In this document: positions 33,904 through 42,175 of the stretch, piece after piece
Layout of the letters: each line of letters begins with the position of its first letter
How positions within the stretch are numbered: the stretch's first letter is position 1
NCBI RefSeq assembly: GCF_015752285.1
Contig: NZ_JADOUY010000005.1
Span: 248,001 to 312,000 of the forward strand
From: Mycetocola_A sp015752285
GTDB lineage: Bacteria > Actinomycetota > Actinomycetes > Actinomycetales > Microbacteriaceae
Direction: 5' to 3'
Length of the DNA stretch: 64,000 nucleotides
The notes under the pieces: model-generated
The model's input: only the letters and a program-made list of their open reading frames with translations
Databases searched by the model: none
What the model was told of the DNA's origin: nothing
Position numbers and translations under genes: made by a program

Positions 33904-35207
33904 TCGAATACCGCACTGTCCGCGTCGCCCTGCTCGGGGCCGGCTCCGTCGGTTCCCAGGTGGCGAGGCTCCTGCTCGCCAACGGCGATGAACTCGCCGC
34001 ACGTGCCGGCGCCAAGCTGGAGTTGGTCGGGATCGCCGTGCGCAACCTCGACGCCGACCGTGACGTCGATCTCCCGCGTGAGCTGCTGACGACGGATGCG
34101 GAGTCCCTCGTCGTCGGCGCAGACATCGTCATCGAACTCATCGGCGGCATCGAACCCGCCCGTTCCCTCATCCTGCAGGCCATCGGAGCAGGAGCCGACG
34201 TCGTCACAGGCAACAAGGCCCTCCTGGCCGCGCACGGACCTGAACTGTTCGCCGCAACCGACCAGGTCGGTGCTGAGATCTACTACGAAGCAGCGGTCGC
34301 CGCTGCGATTCCGATCATCCGGCCGCTGCGCGACAGCCTCGCCGGCGACAATGTCAAGCGCATTCTCGCGATCGTCAACGGATCGACGAACTTCATCCTC
34401 GACCGCATGGACCGCTTCGGCGACAGCATGGCAGACGCGCAGAAGACCGCGTTCGAGCTCGGCTTCCTGGAGGCAGACCCGACGCTCGACGTCGAGGGCT
34501 ACGACGCCGCCCAGAAGGCCACCATCCTCGCGAGCCTGGCCTTCCACAGCATCGTCCCCGCCGACCGGGTGCACCGCGAGGGTATCGCAGACATCACCGC
34601 CGAGCAGATCGAGGCCGCCCGCAAATCGGGCCACGTCATCAAACTCCTCGCGATCGCGGAGCGTATCACCGATGAGCAGGGTACGGAGGGAATCTCCGCC
34701 CGCGTCTATCCTGCGCTCGTCGCGCGGGAGCATCCGCTCGCCGCCGTTCACGGTGGAAACAATGCCGTCTTCGTCGAGGCCGAGGCCGCTGGGCCGCTCA
34801 TGTTCTACGGGGCAGGGGCCGGGGGAGTGCAGACCGCATCCGCCGTACTCGGCGACCTGGTCTCCGCTGCGCGTCGCCACGTGGCCGGCGGGCCAGGCCT
34901 CGGTGAGTCCACCCACGCCGACCTCCCGTTGCTGCCGATCGGCGCCGTGATCACGAAGTACCAGATCACGCTCCGCGTGAGCGACCTCCAGGGTGTGCTG
35001 GCCGAAGTCGCATCGACGTTCGCCGCCGGCGGCGTCTCGGTCGAGACCGTCGAGCAGACCGTTGCCGCCGAGGACGAAGGAACAGCGTTCCTCGTCATCG
35101 GCACACACGCCGCACGCGAGTACGCACTTCAGGCCACCGTGCGAGCGCTCGAAACAAGCGACGTGGTCGATTCAGTTGTCAGTGTTCTACGAGTTGAAGG
35201 AGCCTAG
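33900..35207 (+). CDS. hom: Homoserine dehydrogenase
   Basis: A 435-residue enzyme that reduces aspartate semialdehyde to homoserine, the shared precursor of threonine and methionine. The NAD(P) motif GAGSVGSQVA starts at 12; the catalytic core holds GGIEPA and IVNGSTNFIL; and a C-terminal ACT domain (about 350-430) is the usual site of threonine feedback inhibition. It overlaps lysA by 4 bp and is followed after 2 nt by thrC. This is the full-length actinobacterial Hom form, with the regulatory domain kept. Confidence 0.96.
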   Translation: MIEYRTVRVALLGAGSVGSQVARLLLANGDELAARAGAKLELVGIAVRNLDADRDVDLPRELLTTDAESLVVGADIVIELIGGIEPARSLILQAIGAGADVVTGNKALLAAHGPELFAATDQVGAEIYYEAAVAAAIPIIRPLRDSLAGDNVKRILAIVNGSTNFILDRMDRFGDSMADAQKTAFELGFLEADPTLDVEGYDAAQKATILASLAFHSIVPADRVHREGIADITAEQIEAARKSGHVIKLLAIAERITDEQGTEGISARVYPALVAREHPLAAVHGGNNAVFVEAEAAGPLMFYGAGAGGVQTASAVLGDLVSAARRHVAGGPGLGESTHADLPLLPIGAVITKYQITLRVSDLQGVLAEVASTFAAGGVSVETVEQTVAAEDEGTAFLVIGTHAAREYALQATVRALETSDVVDSVVSVLRVEGA

Positions 35208-35209
35208 AT

Positions 35210-36292
35210 ATGGCCAAGCAGTGGCGCGGAGTTCTGCACGAATATGCAGACCGTCTCGATGTGACAGACAAGACCCCCATCATCAGTCTCGGCGAGGGCG
35301 GAACCCCGCTGATCTATGCGGCCGCACTGTCAGCGCGGACCGGCGCGAAGGTCTGGGTGAAGTACGAGGGCATGAACCCCACCGGGTCGTTCAAGGACCG
35401 CGGAATGACCATGGCCGTGTCGAAGGCCGTCGAAGCGGGCGCCAAGGCCGTCATCTGCGCCTCGACGGGTAACACGTCGGCATCCGCAGCGGCGTACGCC
35501 ACCCACGCGGGAATCACCGCCGCCGTGCTCGTTCCCGAGGGCAAGATCGCCATGGGCAAGCTGGCGCAGGCCATCGCGCACAACGCCCAGCTGATCCAGG
35601 TGCAGGGAAACTTCGACGACTGTCTCGACATCGCGAGGGAGCTCTCGGCGGGATACCCGGTCCACCTGGTCAACTCGGTGAACAACGACCGGATCGAAGG
35701 CCAGAAGACGGCAGCGTTCGAGGTCGTCGAGGTTCTCGAGGACGCTCCTGACTTCCACTTCATCCCCGTCGGCAACGCCGGCAACTACACCGCATACACC
35801 CGCGGCTACACCGAAGAGCTCGAGCGCGGGATCAGCACGAAGCTGCCGCGGATGTTCGGCTTCCAGGCCGCAGGCAGCGCCCCGCTCGTCACCGGCAGCG
35901 TCGTGAAGAACCCTGAGACCGTCGCCAGTGCCATCCGGATCGGCAACCCGGCGTCGTGGGACCTCGCACTTGCGGCACGCGAGGCGACAGACGGTTACTT
36001 CGGAGCGATCGAGGACGACATGATCCTCGCTGCGCAGCGGATCCTCTCAGCCGAGGTCGGCATCTTCGTCGAGCCGGCGTCGGCGATCAGTGTCGCCGGG
36101 CTGCTGGAACGTGCCGAAGCAGGCCAGGTGCCCGCCGGTTCCACCGTCGTGCTCACCGTCACCGGCCACGGCCTCAAGGACCCGCAGTGGGCTCTCCGCA
36201 ACGCAGACGGCGGCGAGATCGCCCCGACGATCGTCCCGGTCGACGTCAGCGAGGTGGCGAGCGTACTCGGACTGGTCAAGGGCACGGCGTGA
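35210..36292 (+). CDS. thrC: Threonine synthase
   Basis: A 360-residue PLP enzyme converting O-phosphohomoserine to threonine. The PLP lysine is K62 in NPTGSFKDRGM, and the phosphate loop is GNAGN. It is the short (plant/actinobacterial class I-like) form. It starts 2 nt after hom and its stop overlaps the thrB GTG (GTGA). The order hom-thrC-thrB matches other actinobacteria. Confidence 0.96.
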   Translation: MAKQWRGVLHEYADRLDVTDKTPIISLGEGGTPLIYAAALSARTGAKVWVKYEGMNPTGSFKDRGMTMAVSKAVEAGAKAVICASTGNTSASAAAYATHAGITAAVLVPEGKIAMGKLAQAIAHNAQLIQVQGNFDDCLDIARELSAGYPVHLVNSVNNDRIEGQKTAAFEVVEVLEDAPDFHFIPVGNAGNYTAYTRGYTEELERGISTKLPRMFGFQAAGSAPLVTGSVVKNPETVASAIRIGNPASWDLALAAREATDGYFGAIEDDMILAAQRILSAEVGIFVEPASAISVAGLLERAEAGQVPAGSTVVLTVTGHGLKDPQWALRNADGGEIAPTIVPVDVSEVASVLGLVKGTA

Positions 36293-37248
36293 CTCTCACG
36301 GGCCGTTCGGTCACGGTCCGCGTCCCGGCCACCTCGGCTAACCTCGGCCCGGGCTTCGACACGCTCGGACTCGCGCTGAGCGTCTACGACGAGGTCACTG
36401 TCACCGTTCGGGAGAAGTCCGGCGCCTCCGTCGACGTTCGTGGTGTCGGTGCCGGTGTCGTTCCGACCGATGAGACGAACCTCGTGGTCACGTCGATGGC
36501 CTACACATTCGAAGCGATGGGGCAGCCCGTCCCCGGTGTCGACATCATCGCGAACAATGTGATCCCGCACGGCAGGGGGCTCGGCTCGTCCGGCGCAGCC
36601 GTCGTCGCAGGCATCGTCGCCGCGAAAGGCCTGCTCGATGGCATCGTCGACATCGACTCGGATGCTCTCCTCCGGATCGCTACCGAGCTGGAGGGGCATC
36701 CAGACAACGTGGCACCTGCCCTGTTCGGCGGTCTCACCATCGCCTGGCTCGAAGTGACCGGCCCGCAGCACAAGAAACTGATGGTGCACCGCGGCGTCGC
36801 GCCGCTCGTCTTCGTTCCGCAGCACACCCTGTCGACGAAGCTGGCGAGGAGCCTGCAGCCGCTCAGCGTTCCCCATGAGGATGCCGTCTTCAACGTGTCC
36901 AGATCGGCGTTGCTGATCGCGGCACTCACGCAGAGCCCTGAGCTTCTGTTCGCTGGCACGGCAGACAAGCTGCACCAGAGTTATCGGGCATCCGCGATGC
37001 CGGAGACGGGTCGGCTGGTCTCCCTGCTGCGTGCACACGGTTTCGCAGCGGTCGTCTCGGGAGCCGGGCCCTCGATCCTCGTACTCGCGGACGGTCCGGG
37101 TCGACGCCTCGAAGCGGCGGAACTCGTCGCCAGCGAGTCGGAGACGGACTGGGAAGCGATGTTCCTGGCCGTGGATGTGAAGGGCGCGTCCCTTGCGCTC
37201 GGCGCGAAGCGCCGCGCGCAGGACGCGAAAGGCGGCAGCCTCAACTAG
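36289..37248 (+). CDS. thrB: Homoserine kinase
   Basis: A 319-residue GHMP kinase that phosphorylates homoserine. PATSANLGPGFDTLGLAL is at the N-terminus and the ATP loop GRGLGSSGAA near residue 98. I chose GTG 36289 because it overlaps the thrC stop and gives the family N-terminus; a long in-frame extension from 35956 is a shadow of thrC. Its last codons lie in a 20-bp sequence that recurs 69 bp later outside the gene (see the repeat at 37232). It is the end of the lysA-thrB operon. Confidence 0.95.
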   Translation: MTLTGRSVTVRVPATSANLGPGFDTLGLALSVYDEVTVTVREKSGASVDVRGVGAGVVPTDETNLVVTSMAYTFEAMGQPVPGVDIIANNVIPHGRGLGSSGAAVVAGIVAAKGLLDGIVDIDSDALLRIATELEGHPDNVAPALFGGLTIAWLEVTGPQHKKLMVHRGVAPLVFVPQHTLSTKLARSLQPLSVPHEDAVFNVSRSALLIAALTQSPELLFAGTADKLHQSYRASAMPETGRLVSLLRAHGFAAVVSGAGPSILVLADGPGRRLEAAELVASESETDWEAMFLAVDVKGASLALGAKRRAQDAKGGSLN

Positions 37249-37321
37249 GCAGTCCCGTGGACGTGACCTCACAGACACCGCCGCGTGCGCGGATCGGGAT
37301 GCGGCAGCCTCAACTAAGGCA
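37232..37321 (+). repeat. Short direct repeat of the thrB 3' end
   Basis: gcggcagcctcaactaggca (37232-37251, covering the thrB stop codon) recurs as gcggcagcctcaactaaggca at 37301-37321 with one inserted A. It looks like a small segmental duplication in the thrB-rho gap. It has no coding role outside thrB. Confidence 0.6.
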
Positions 37322-37725
37322 ATCTCAAAGACGCGACGTCGATCCGCAACCACGCGGCGGCTCGAGCCTGTACAACTGCAACCCGCAACCCCGCAACGAC
37401 GAGCGTTCCTTGAATCCGCCCCCGAAGCATCCGCAGTTCCAGGCACACCTCAACTGGGGGCGCGACTCGCGCAAACGCGGGGGTGCGGCGGCATCTCACG
37501 GAAGTGATAGAGTTGTGCCGATCCCGACAGGCAACGCCGAACAGGCAAATCTGGCCTTCGGGTGATTTCTGCAAACCCAACGCCATCGCTGAAAAGCAGT
37601 GTGTCCCTGTGCTCTGAGGGTCACACGGCGGGTAGGGTGCCAGTCGATCTGACGGACCCTCCTGCATACGCGATGAGCTCTCCTGACGCGTACGTCGCGG
37701 ATCAGGGGGAAGGAACCCACTCTCA
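37249..37725 (+). promoter_or_regulatory. Long thrB-rho intergenic region with rho promoter and leader
   Basis: No gene is seen in these 477 bp. It contains the duplicated thrB end, Arg/Cys-codon-rich filler, a candidate -10 TAGAGT (37508-37513), and then a leader of about 205 nt before rho. The leader includes a small hairpin, gtgt-ccct (37601-37608) with aggg-tcacac (37617-37626), and a ggggaagga ribosome site near 37706. Long rho leaders are known to carry autoregulation in other bacteria; here that is an inference. Confidence 0.45.
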
Positions 37726-40011
37726 GTGACCAACGTCAACATCCGTATCGATACGGAATCAGGCGCAAACCTGTCATCCCTCAAGGTCTCCGACCTGCAG
37801 CTGCTTGCCAGCCGATGGGGGATCCAGGGCGCATCCAAACTTCGCAAGGGGGAACTCGTGGAGAAAATTTCAGAGGCTCAGGCCGCGTCAGAGGTCGACG
37901 GGGCAGCGCAGCCCGGCATCCCCCAGGCGGAATTGCCGATCGAAGCCCCGGCTGAATCGCCGGTGCAGGTGGAAGCACCGGCCATCGTCGCCGAGCAGCC
38001 CTCGGCAGAGGCCGAGCCGGTAGCTCCCGTCGTCAAGAAGCGTGCTCCCCGCCGTGCGACGACTCAGTCGGCGAAAGAAGCGGCGCCTGTTGCCGCTGCC
38101 GGCCACGTCAACTCAGACGACGCAACCAGAAACCCCGAAACTCCCGCTGCTGAACCGCAGAACCCGCCCGTAGCCGATGCGCCGGTCGACGATGCACCTG
38201 CCGAGACCGCAGCCCCGCAGCAGCAGGCCGACGGTGACGCTCCGACAGAGGATGCCGGCAACCAGCGTCCGAAGAAGAGCAACCGCCGGGGACGCGGATC
38301 GAAGGCAGACCGCGCCGAATCCGGCGACAACCAGGCGGACGCAGCTCCGGTCGAGGCCGAGCAGTCCGACTCGAGCGAGTCGTCTGATGACGCTCCGCAG
38401 GAACCCCGCCAGGGTCGTGGCCGTGGCCGTGGCCGCAACCGCAACAACTCCGACCAGGCTCCGGCAGGCGACGAGAAGCAGGGTTCAGACAACCAGGCCC
38501 AGAACGATCGCAACCAGAACGATCGAGCCCAGAACGATCGCAACCAGAACGATCGCAACCAGAACGATCGAGCCCAGAACGATCGCAACCAGAACGATCG
38601 CGGCCGCAACGCCGACCGGAATGACCGCCAGGGCGAGCGCAACAACGACCGCCAGGGCGAGCGCAACAACGATCGCCAGGCTGACAACGACCGTTCCGGC
38701 AACGACCGCAACCGCGACTCGCAGCGCGAACAGCAGGACGAGAGCAGCCGCAACGGCCGCAACCGGTACCGCGACCGCAAGCGTCGCGGCGGAACAGACA
38801 ACGCCGAATTCGAGCCCGAGATCGCCGATGACGACGTGCTCCTGCCCGTCGCAGGCATCCTCGACGTGCTCGACAACTACGCGTTCGTGCGCACTTCGGG
38901 CTACCTGCCCGGCTCAAACGATGTCTACGTGTCGCTCGGTCAGGTCAAGAAGTACAACCTGCGCAAGGGTGACGCCGTCGTCGGAGCCATCCGCCAGCCG
39001 CGCGAGAACGACGCCAACGCGCGCCAGAAGTACAACGCGATCGTCAAGGTCGACTCGGTCAACGGGCAGAGCGTCGACGAGGCCGCTGCCCGTGTCGAGT
39101 TCGGCAAGCTCACCCCGCTCTACCCGCAGGACCGTCTGCGTCTTGAGACGGAACAGGGCAAGCTCACCCAGCGCATCATCGACCTGATCGCCCCGATCGG
39201 CAAGGGACAGCGCGGCCTCATCGTCGCACCGCCCAAAGCAGGCAAGACGATCGTCCTGCAGCAGATCGCCAACGCCATCTCGATCAACAACCCTGAGGTC
39301 CACCTCATGGTCGTTCTCGTCGACGAGCGCCCTGAAGAAGTCACCGACATGCAGCGCACGGTGAAGGGTGAGGTCATCGCCTCCACCTTCGACCGTCCGG
39401 CCGAGGACCACACCACGGTCGCCGAGCTCGCCATCGAGCGGGCCAAGCGGCTTGTTGAACTCGGACACGACGTCGTTGTGCTTCTCGACTCGATCACCCG
39501 CCTCGGCCGTGCATACAACCTGGCAGCGCCGACCTCGGGTCGCATCCTGTCTGGCGGCGTCGACGCATCCGCTCTCTACCCGCCGAAGCGTTTCTTCGGT
39601 GCTGCGCGCAACATCGAGAACGGTGGCTCTCTCACCATCCTCGCCACGGCGCTCGTCGAGACCGGGTCCAAGATGGACGAGGTCATCTTCGAAGAGTTCA
39701 AGGGCACCGGAAACTCCGAACTCCGACTGTCACGCCAGCTTGCGGACAAGCGGATCTTCCCGGCCGTCGACGTCAACGCCTCGTCGACCCGTCGCGAAGA
39801 GATGCTGCTCGGTGCAGACGAGGTCCGTGTGACCTGGAAGCTTCGTCGTGCCCTTGCCGGACTCGACCAGCAGCAGGCACTCGAGGTCGTTCTTGGCAAG
39901 CTCAAGGAGACCCAGTCGAACGTCGAGTTCCTCGTTCAGATGCAGAAGTCGATGCCGGCACCCGTTGCGGGCACCGGGCACAGCCACGGACACGAACGCG
40001 ACCACCGCTAG
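37726..40011 (+). CDS. rho: Transcription termination factor Rho with long disordered insertion
   Basis: A 761-residue hexameric RNA helicase that ends transcription. It has a Rho_N helix domain (about 12-48) and an Ala/Pro/Glu-rich segment to about 200. An Asn/Arg/Asp-rich insertion (about 200-345) contains 8 or so tandem NQNDR/AQNDR pentapeptides (258-295). The RNA-binding cold-shock-like domain is at about 375-430. The ATPase domain has Walker A PPKAGKT near 502-508, DERPEEV near 534, and LLDSITRLGRAYN near 586. E. coli Rho is 419 residues; the extra part is the actinobacterial insertion that raises RNA affinity. It starts with GTG. Confidence 0.97.
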   Translation: MTNVNIRIDTESGANLSSLKVSDLQLLASRWGIQGASKLRKGELVEKISEAQAASEVDGAAQPGIPQAELPIEAPAESPVQVEAPAIVAEQPSAEAEPVAPVVKKRAPRRATTQSAKEAAPVAAAGHVNSDDATRNPETPAAEPQNPPVADAPVDDAPAETAAPQQQADGDAPTEDAGNQRPKKSNRRGRGSKADRAESGDNQADAAPVEAEQSDSSESSDDAPQEPRQGRGRGRGRNRNNSDQAPAGDEKQGSDNQAQNDRNQNDRAQNDRNQNDRNQNDRAQNDRNQNDRGRNADRNDRQGERNNDRQGERNNDRQADNDRSGNDRNRDSQREQQDESSRNGRNRYRDRKRRGGTDNAEFEPEIADDDVLLPVAGILDVLDNYAFVRTSGYLPGSNDVYVSLGQVKKYNLRKGDAVVGAIRQPRENDANARQKYNAIVKVDSVNGQSVDEAAARVEFGKLTPLYPQDRLRLETEQGKLTQRIIDLIAPIGKGQRGLIVAPPKAGKTIVLQQIANAISINNPEVHLMVVLVDERPEEVTDMQRTVKGEVIASTFDRPAEDHTTVAELAIERAKRLVELGHDVVVLLDSITRLGRAYNLAAPTSGRILSGGVDASALYPPKRFFGAARNIENGGSLTILATALVETGSKMDEVIFEEFKGTGNSELRLSRQLADKRIFPAVDVNASSTRREEMLLGADEVRVTWKLRRALAGLDQQQALEVVLGKLKETQSNVEFLVQMQKSMPAPVAGTGHSHGHERDHR
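38501..38609 (+). repeat. 15-bp tandem repeats inside rho
   Basis: Units of the type aaccagaacgatcg(c) and agcccagaacgatcg run in frame through about eight copies and encode NQNDR or AQNDR. Near-identical DNA units suggest recent slippage or recombination, so copy number may vary among strains. Confidence 0.8.
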
Positions 40012-40022
40012 CTGGGCAGACG

Positions 40023-40082
40023 AACCCGTTTGCTCCGGCAGGCACCCTTCGAGGGTGTCGGCTGGAGCAGACGGGTTTTCTC
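40023..40082 (+). terminator. Rho-independent terminator/attenuator between rho and prfA
   Basis: aacccgtttgctcc (40023-40036) pairs with ggagcagacgggtt (40064-40077) over 14 bp with one G-U pair. An inner hairpin cacccttcgagggtg sits in the loop, and tttctcgttcc follows. It lies 11 nt after the rho stop and 44 nt before prfA, so part of prfA expression must come from read-through or a separate start. Confidence 0.8.
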
Positions 40083-40125
40083 GTTCCTCAGCAGGCAGGT
40101 AGACAATCGCACAGAACGGAAGACA

Positions 40126-41205
40126 ATGTTTGAATCGGTACAGGTACTGATCGACGAGCACAAGGATCTGCAGGACCAGCTCGCTGACCCCGCCGTCCAC
40201 GCGGATCCGGCTCGATCGAAGAAGATCAACCGACGCTACGCCGAGCTGTCGAAGATCCTCGCGGCGCACAGCGCGTGGCTCGAGGTCCAGGACGACCTGG
40301 CCGCAGCCCGCGAGCTCGCGAAGGAAGACGACGCATTCGCCGAGGAGGTTCCCGGTCTCGAAGAGGGTCTCGCAACGGCGCAGGAGAAGCTCCGCCGGCT
40401 GCTGATCCCGCGCGACCCCGACGACGGACGTGACGTCATCATGGAGATCAAGGGTGGAGAGGGCGGCGCCGAAAGCGCACTATTCGCCGCCGACCTGCTT
40501 CGGATGTACCTGCACTACGCCGAGTCGAAGGGCTGGAAGACGGAACTCCTCGAACGGACCGAAAGCGACCTCGGCGGTTACAAGGACGTTCAGGTCGCCA
40601 TCAAGTCCAACGCGACCGATCCCTCGCAGGGAGTCTGGGCGCACCTCAAGTACGAGGGCGGCGTGCATCGCGTCCAGCGCGTTCCGGCGACCGAGTCGCA
40701 GGGACGCATCCACACCTCGACCACCGGCGTGCTGGTGTTCCCTGAGGTCGATGCGCCCGAAGAGGTCGAGATCAGCCAGAACGATCTGAAGATCGACGTC
40801 TACCGGTCGAGCGGTCCTGGCGGACAGTCGGTCAACACGACGGACTCCGCTGTGCGCATCACCCACCTCCCGACCGGCATCGTCGTCGCGATGCAGAACG
40901 AGAAGAGCCAGCTGCAGAACCGTGAGGCCGGAATGCGTGTTCTCCGTGCCCGCATCCTCGCGCGCCAGCAGGAGGAGCAGGCTGAGCTCGACAGTGCCAA
41001 GCGCAAGACCCAGATCCGCACGATGGACCGGTCGGAGCGCATCCGCACCTACAACTTCCCCGAGAACCGGATCGCTGACCACCGCACCGGCTACAAGGCC
41101 TACAACCTCGACGCGGTCATCAACGGGGCGCTCGACCCGCTCATCGAGTCGGCCATCCGTGCCGACGAAGAGGCGCGCCTCGCCGACATCGGCGACCAGG
41201 GCTGA
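40126..41205 (+). CDS. prfA: Peptide chain release factor 1
   Basis: A 359-residue RF1 that ends translation at UAA and UAG. The GGQ loop (SSGPGGQSVNTTDSAVR) is near residue 231, and the PxT-type anticodon loop is preserved as PATESQGR. ATG 40126 gives the family start MFESVQVLIDEH; the in-frame extension to 40030 lies within the terminator. The glutamine of GGQ is methylated by PrmC, whose gene lies 2 kb downstream but is separated by opposite-strand genes here. Confidence 0.96.
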   Translation: MFESVQVLIDEHKDLQDQLADPAVHADPARSKKINRRYAELSKILAAHSAWLEVQDDLAAARELAKEDDAFAEEVPGLEEGLATAQEKLRRLLIPRDPDDGRDVIMEIKGGEGGAESALFAADLLRMYLHYAESKGWKTELLERTESDLGGYKDVQVAIKSNATDPSQGVWAHLKYEGGVHRVQRVPATESQGRIHTSTTGVLVFPEVDAPEEVEISQNDLKIDVYRSSGPGGQSVNTTDSAVRITHLPTGIVVAMQNEKSQLQNREAGMRVLRARILARQQEEQAELDSAKRKTQIRTMDRSERIRTYNFPENRIADHRTGYKAYNLDAVINGALDPLIESAIRADEEARLADIGDQG

Positions 41206-41275
41206 CGCTCGCTTTCATCTCCCGCACGCCGGCCATCCATCGACGGTGGCCGGCCGGTATGCGGATGGTCGTCGT

Positions 41276-41555
41276 GGCATCCGTTCGTCCGTCATGAATG
41301 GTGGATTCGGCGGCGGTTTGTCGACGTGTGCGACGGATGAATGCGGCTCGCGGTGGGCGGCATCCGTTCGTCCGTCGCGAATGGTGGGTTTGACGACTGA
41401 TCTCCGGCACATGCGACGGATGAATGCGGCTCGCGGTGGGCGGCATCCGTTCGTCCGTCACGAATGGTGGGTTTGACGACTGATCTCCGGCACATGCGAC
41501 GGATGAATGCGGCGCGCGGTGGGCGGCATCCGTTCGTCCGTCGCGAATGGTGGTT
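41276..41555. repeat. 83-bp tandem repeat array downstream of prfA
   Basis: Three full units (41276-41358, 41359-41441, 41442-41524) and a partial fourth (41525 to about 41555). Each starts ggcatccgttcgtccgtc and ends near gacggatgaatgcgg...gggc. Units two and three are almost identical; the first differs in its middle. The start and end of each unit are imperfect inverted repeats (catccg/cggatg), so each unit can fold into a hairpin. The period is not a multiple of three and no gene is seen in 41206-41611. Confidence 0.85.
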
Positions 41556-41611
41556 ATGGCGTCGGGTGACAGCGGTTTGTGTCCGCCGCGCGACGACCAC
41601 CACACCGATCG

Positions 41612-42175
41612 CTAGATGTGGTACTCCGGCTCGGTTAGACCGTACGTCTTGCCCGGCACACGCGGGCGCGCGACCGCGGGCACTCCCACGAGGAGCGACT
41701 GCGCAGGTGCATCCTTGGTGACGACCGCGTTTGCTCCGACGATGCTGCCCGCTCCGACGATGACGGGACCGATGATCTTCGCTCCGGCCCCCACCTGCAC
41801 TCCGTTCCCCAGCGTCGGATGCCGCTTCTCGCGGCCGCGGGATTTTCCGCCCAATGTGACGCTGTGGTACATCATCACGTCGTCGCCGATCTCTGCCGTC
41901 TCACCGATGACGACGCCCATGCCGTGGTCGATGAAGAAGCGTCGGCCGATGACGGCACCCGGATGGATCTCGACTCCGGTGAGGAACCGGGCGAACTGCG
42001 AGAGCAGGCGCGCAGGCATCCTGGCGCCCATCGACCACAGCCGATGGGTCAGCCGGTACGCCCACACGGCGTGGAGGCCGGAGTAGGTGAGGAATATCTC
42101 CACCGACCCGCGCGCGGCAGGATCGTGCACGCGCGCGGCTCGGAGATCTTCCCGGATTCGGGAGAGAATGGGCAC
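41612..42175 (-). CDS. cysE: Serine O-acetyltransferase
   Basis: A 187-residue enzyme making O-acetylserine from serine and acetyl-CoA, the first step of cysteine synthesis. It has the left-handed beta-helix of hexapeptide repeats (IHPGAVIGRRFFIDHGMGVVIG), catalytic His in DHGMG, and a C-terminus ending in EYHI; the terminal Ile is the residue that docks into CysK in the cysteine synthase complex. It is the short actinobacterial form. The GTG start overlaps the cysK stop by one base (TAGTG). Confidence 0.95.
   Translation of the reverse strand: MPILSRIREDLRAARVHDPAARGSVEIFLTYSGLHAVWAYRLTHRLWSMGARMPARLLSQFARFLTGVEIHPGAVIGRRFFIDHGMGVVIGETAEIGDDVMMYHSVTLGGKSRGREKRHPTLGNGVQVGAGAKIIGPVIVGAGSIVGANAVVTKDAPAQSLLVGVPAVARPRVPGKTYGLTEPEYHI

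Noticed and set aside
33789..35108. Long minus-strand frame opposite hom
   Set aside because: It is the antisense of a well-conserved homoserine dehydrogenase with ACT domain and has no family features.
41276..41555. 83-bp units considered as a CRISPR array or a repeat protein
   Set aside because: Units are contiguous with no unique spacers and the period is not a multiple of three; no cas genes are nearby.
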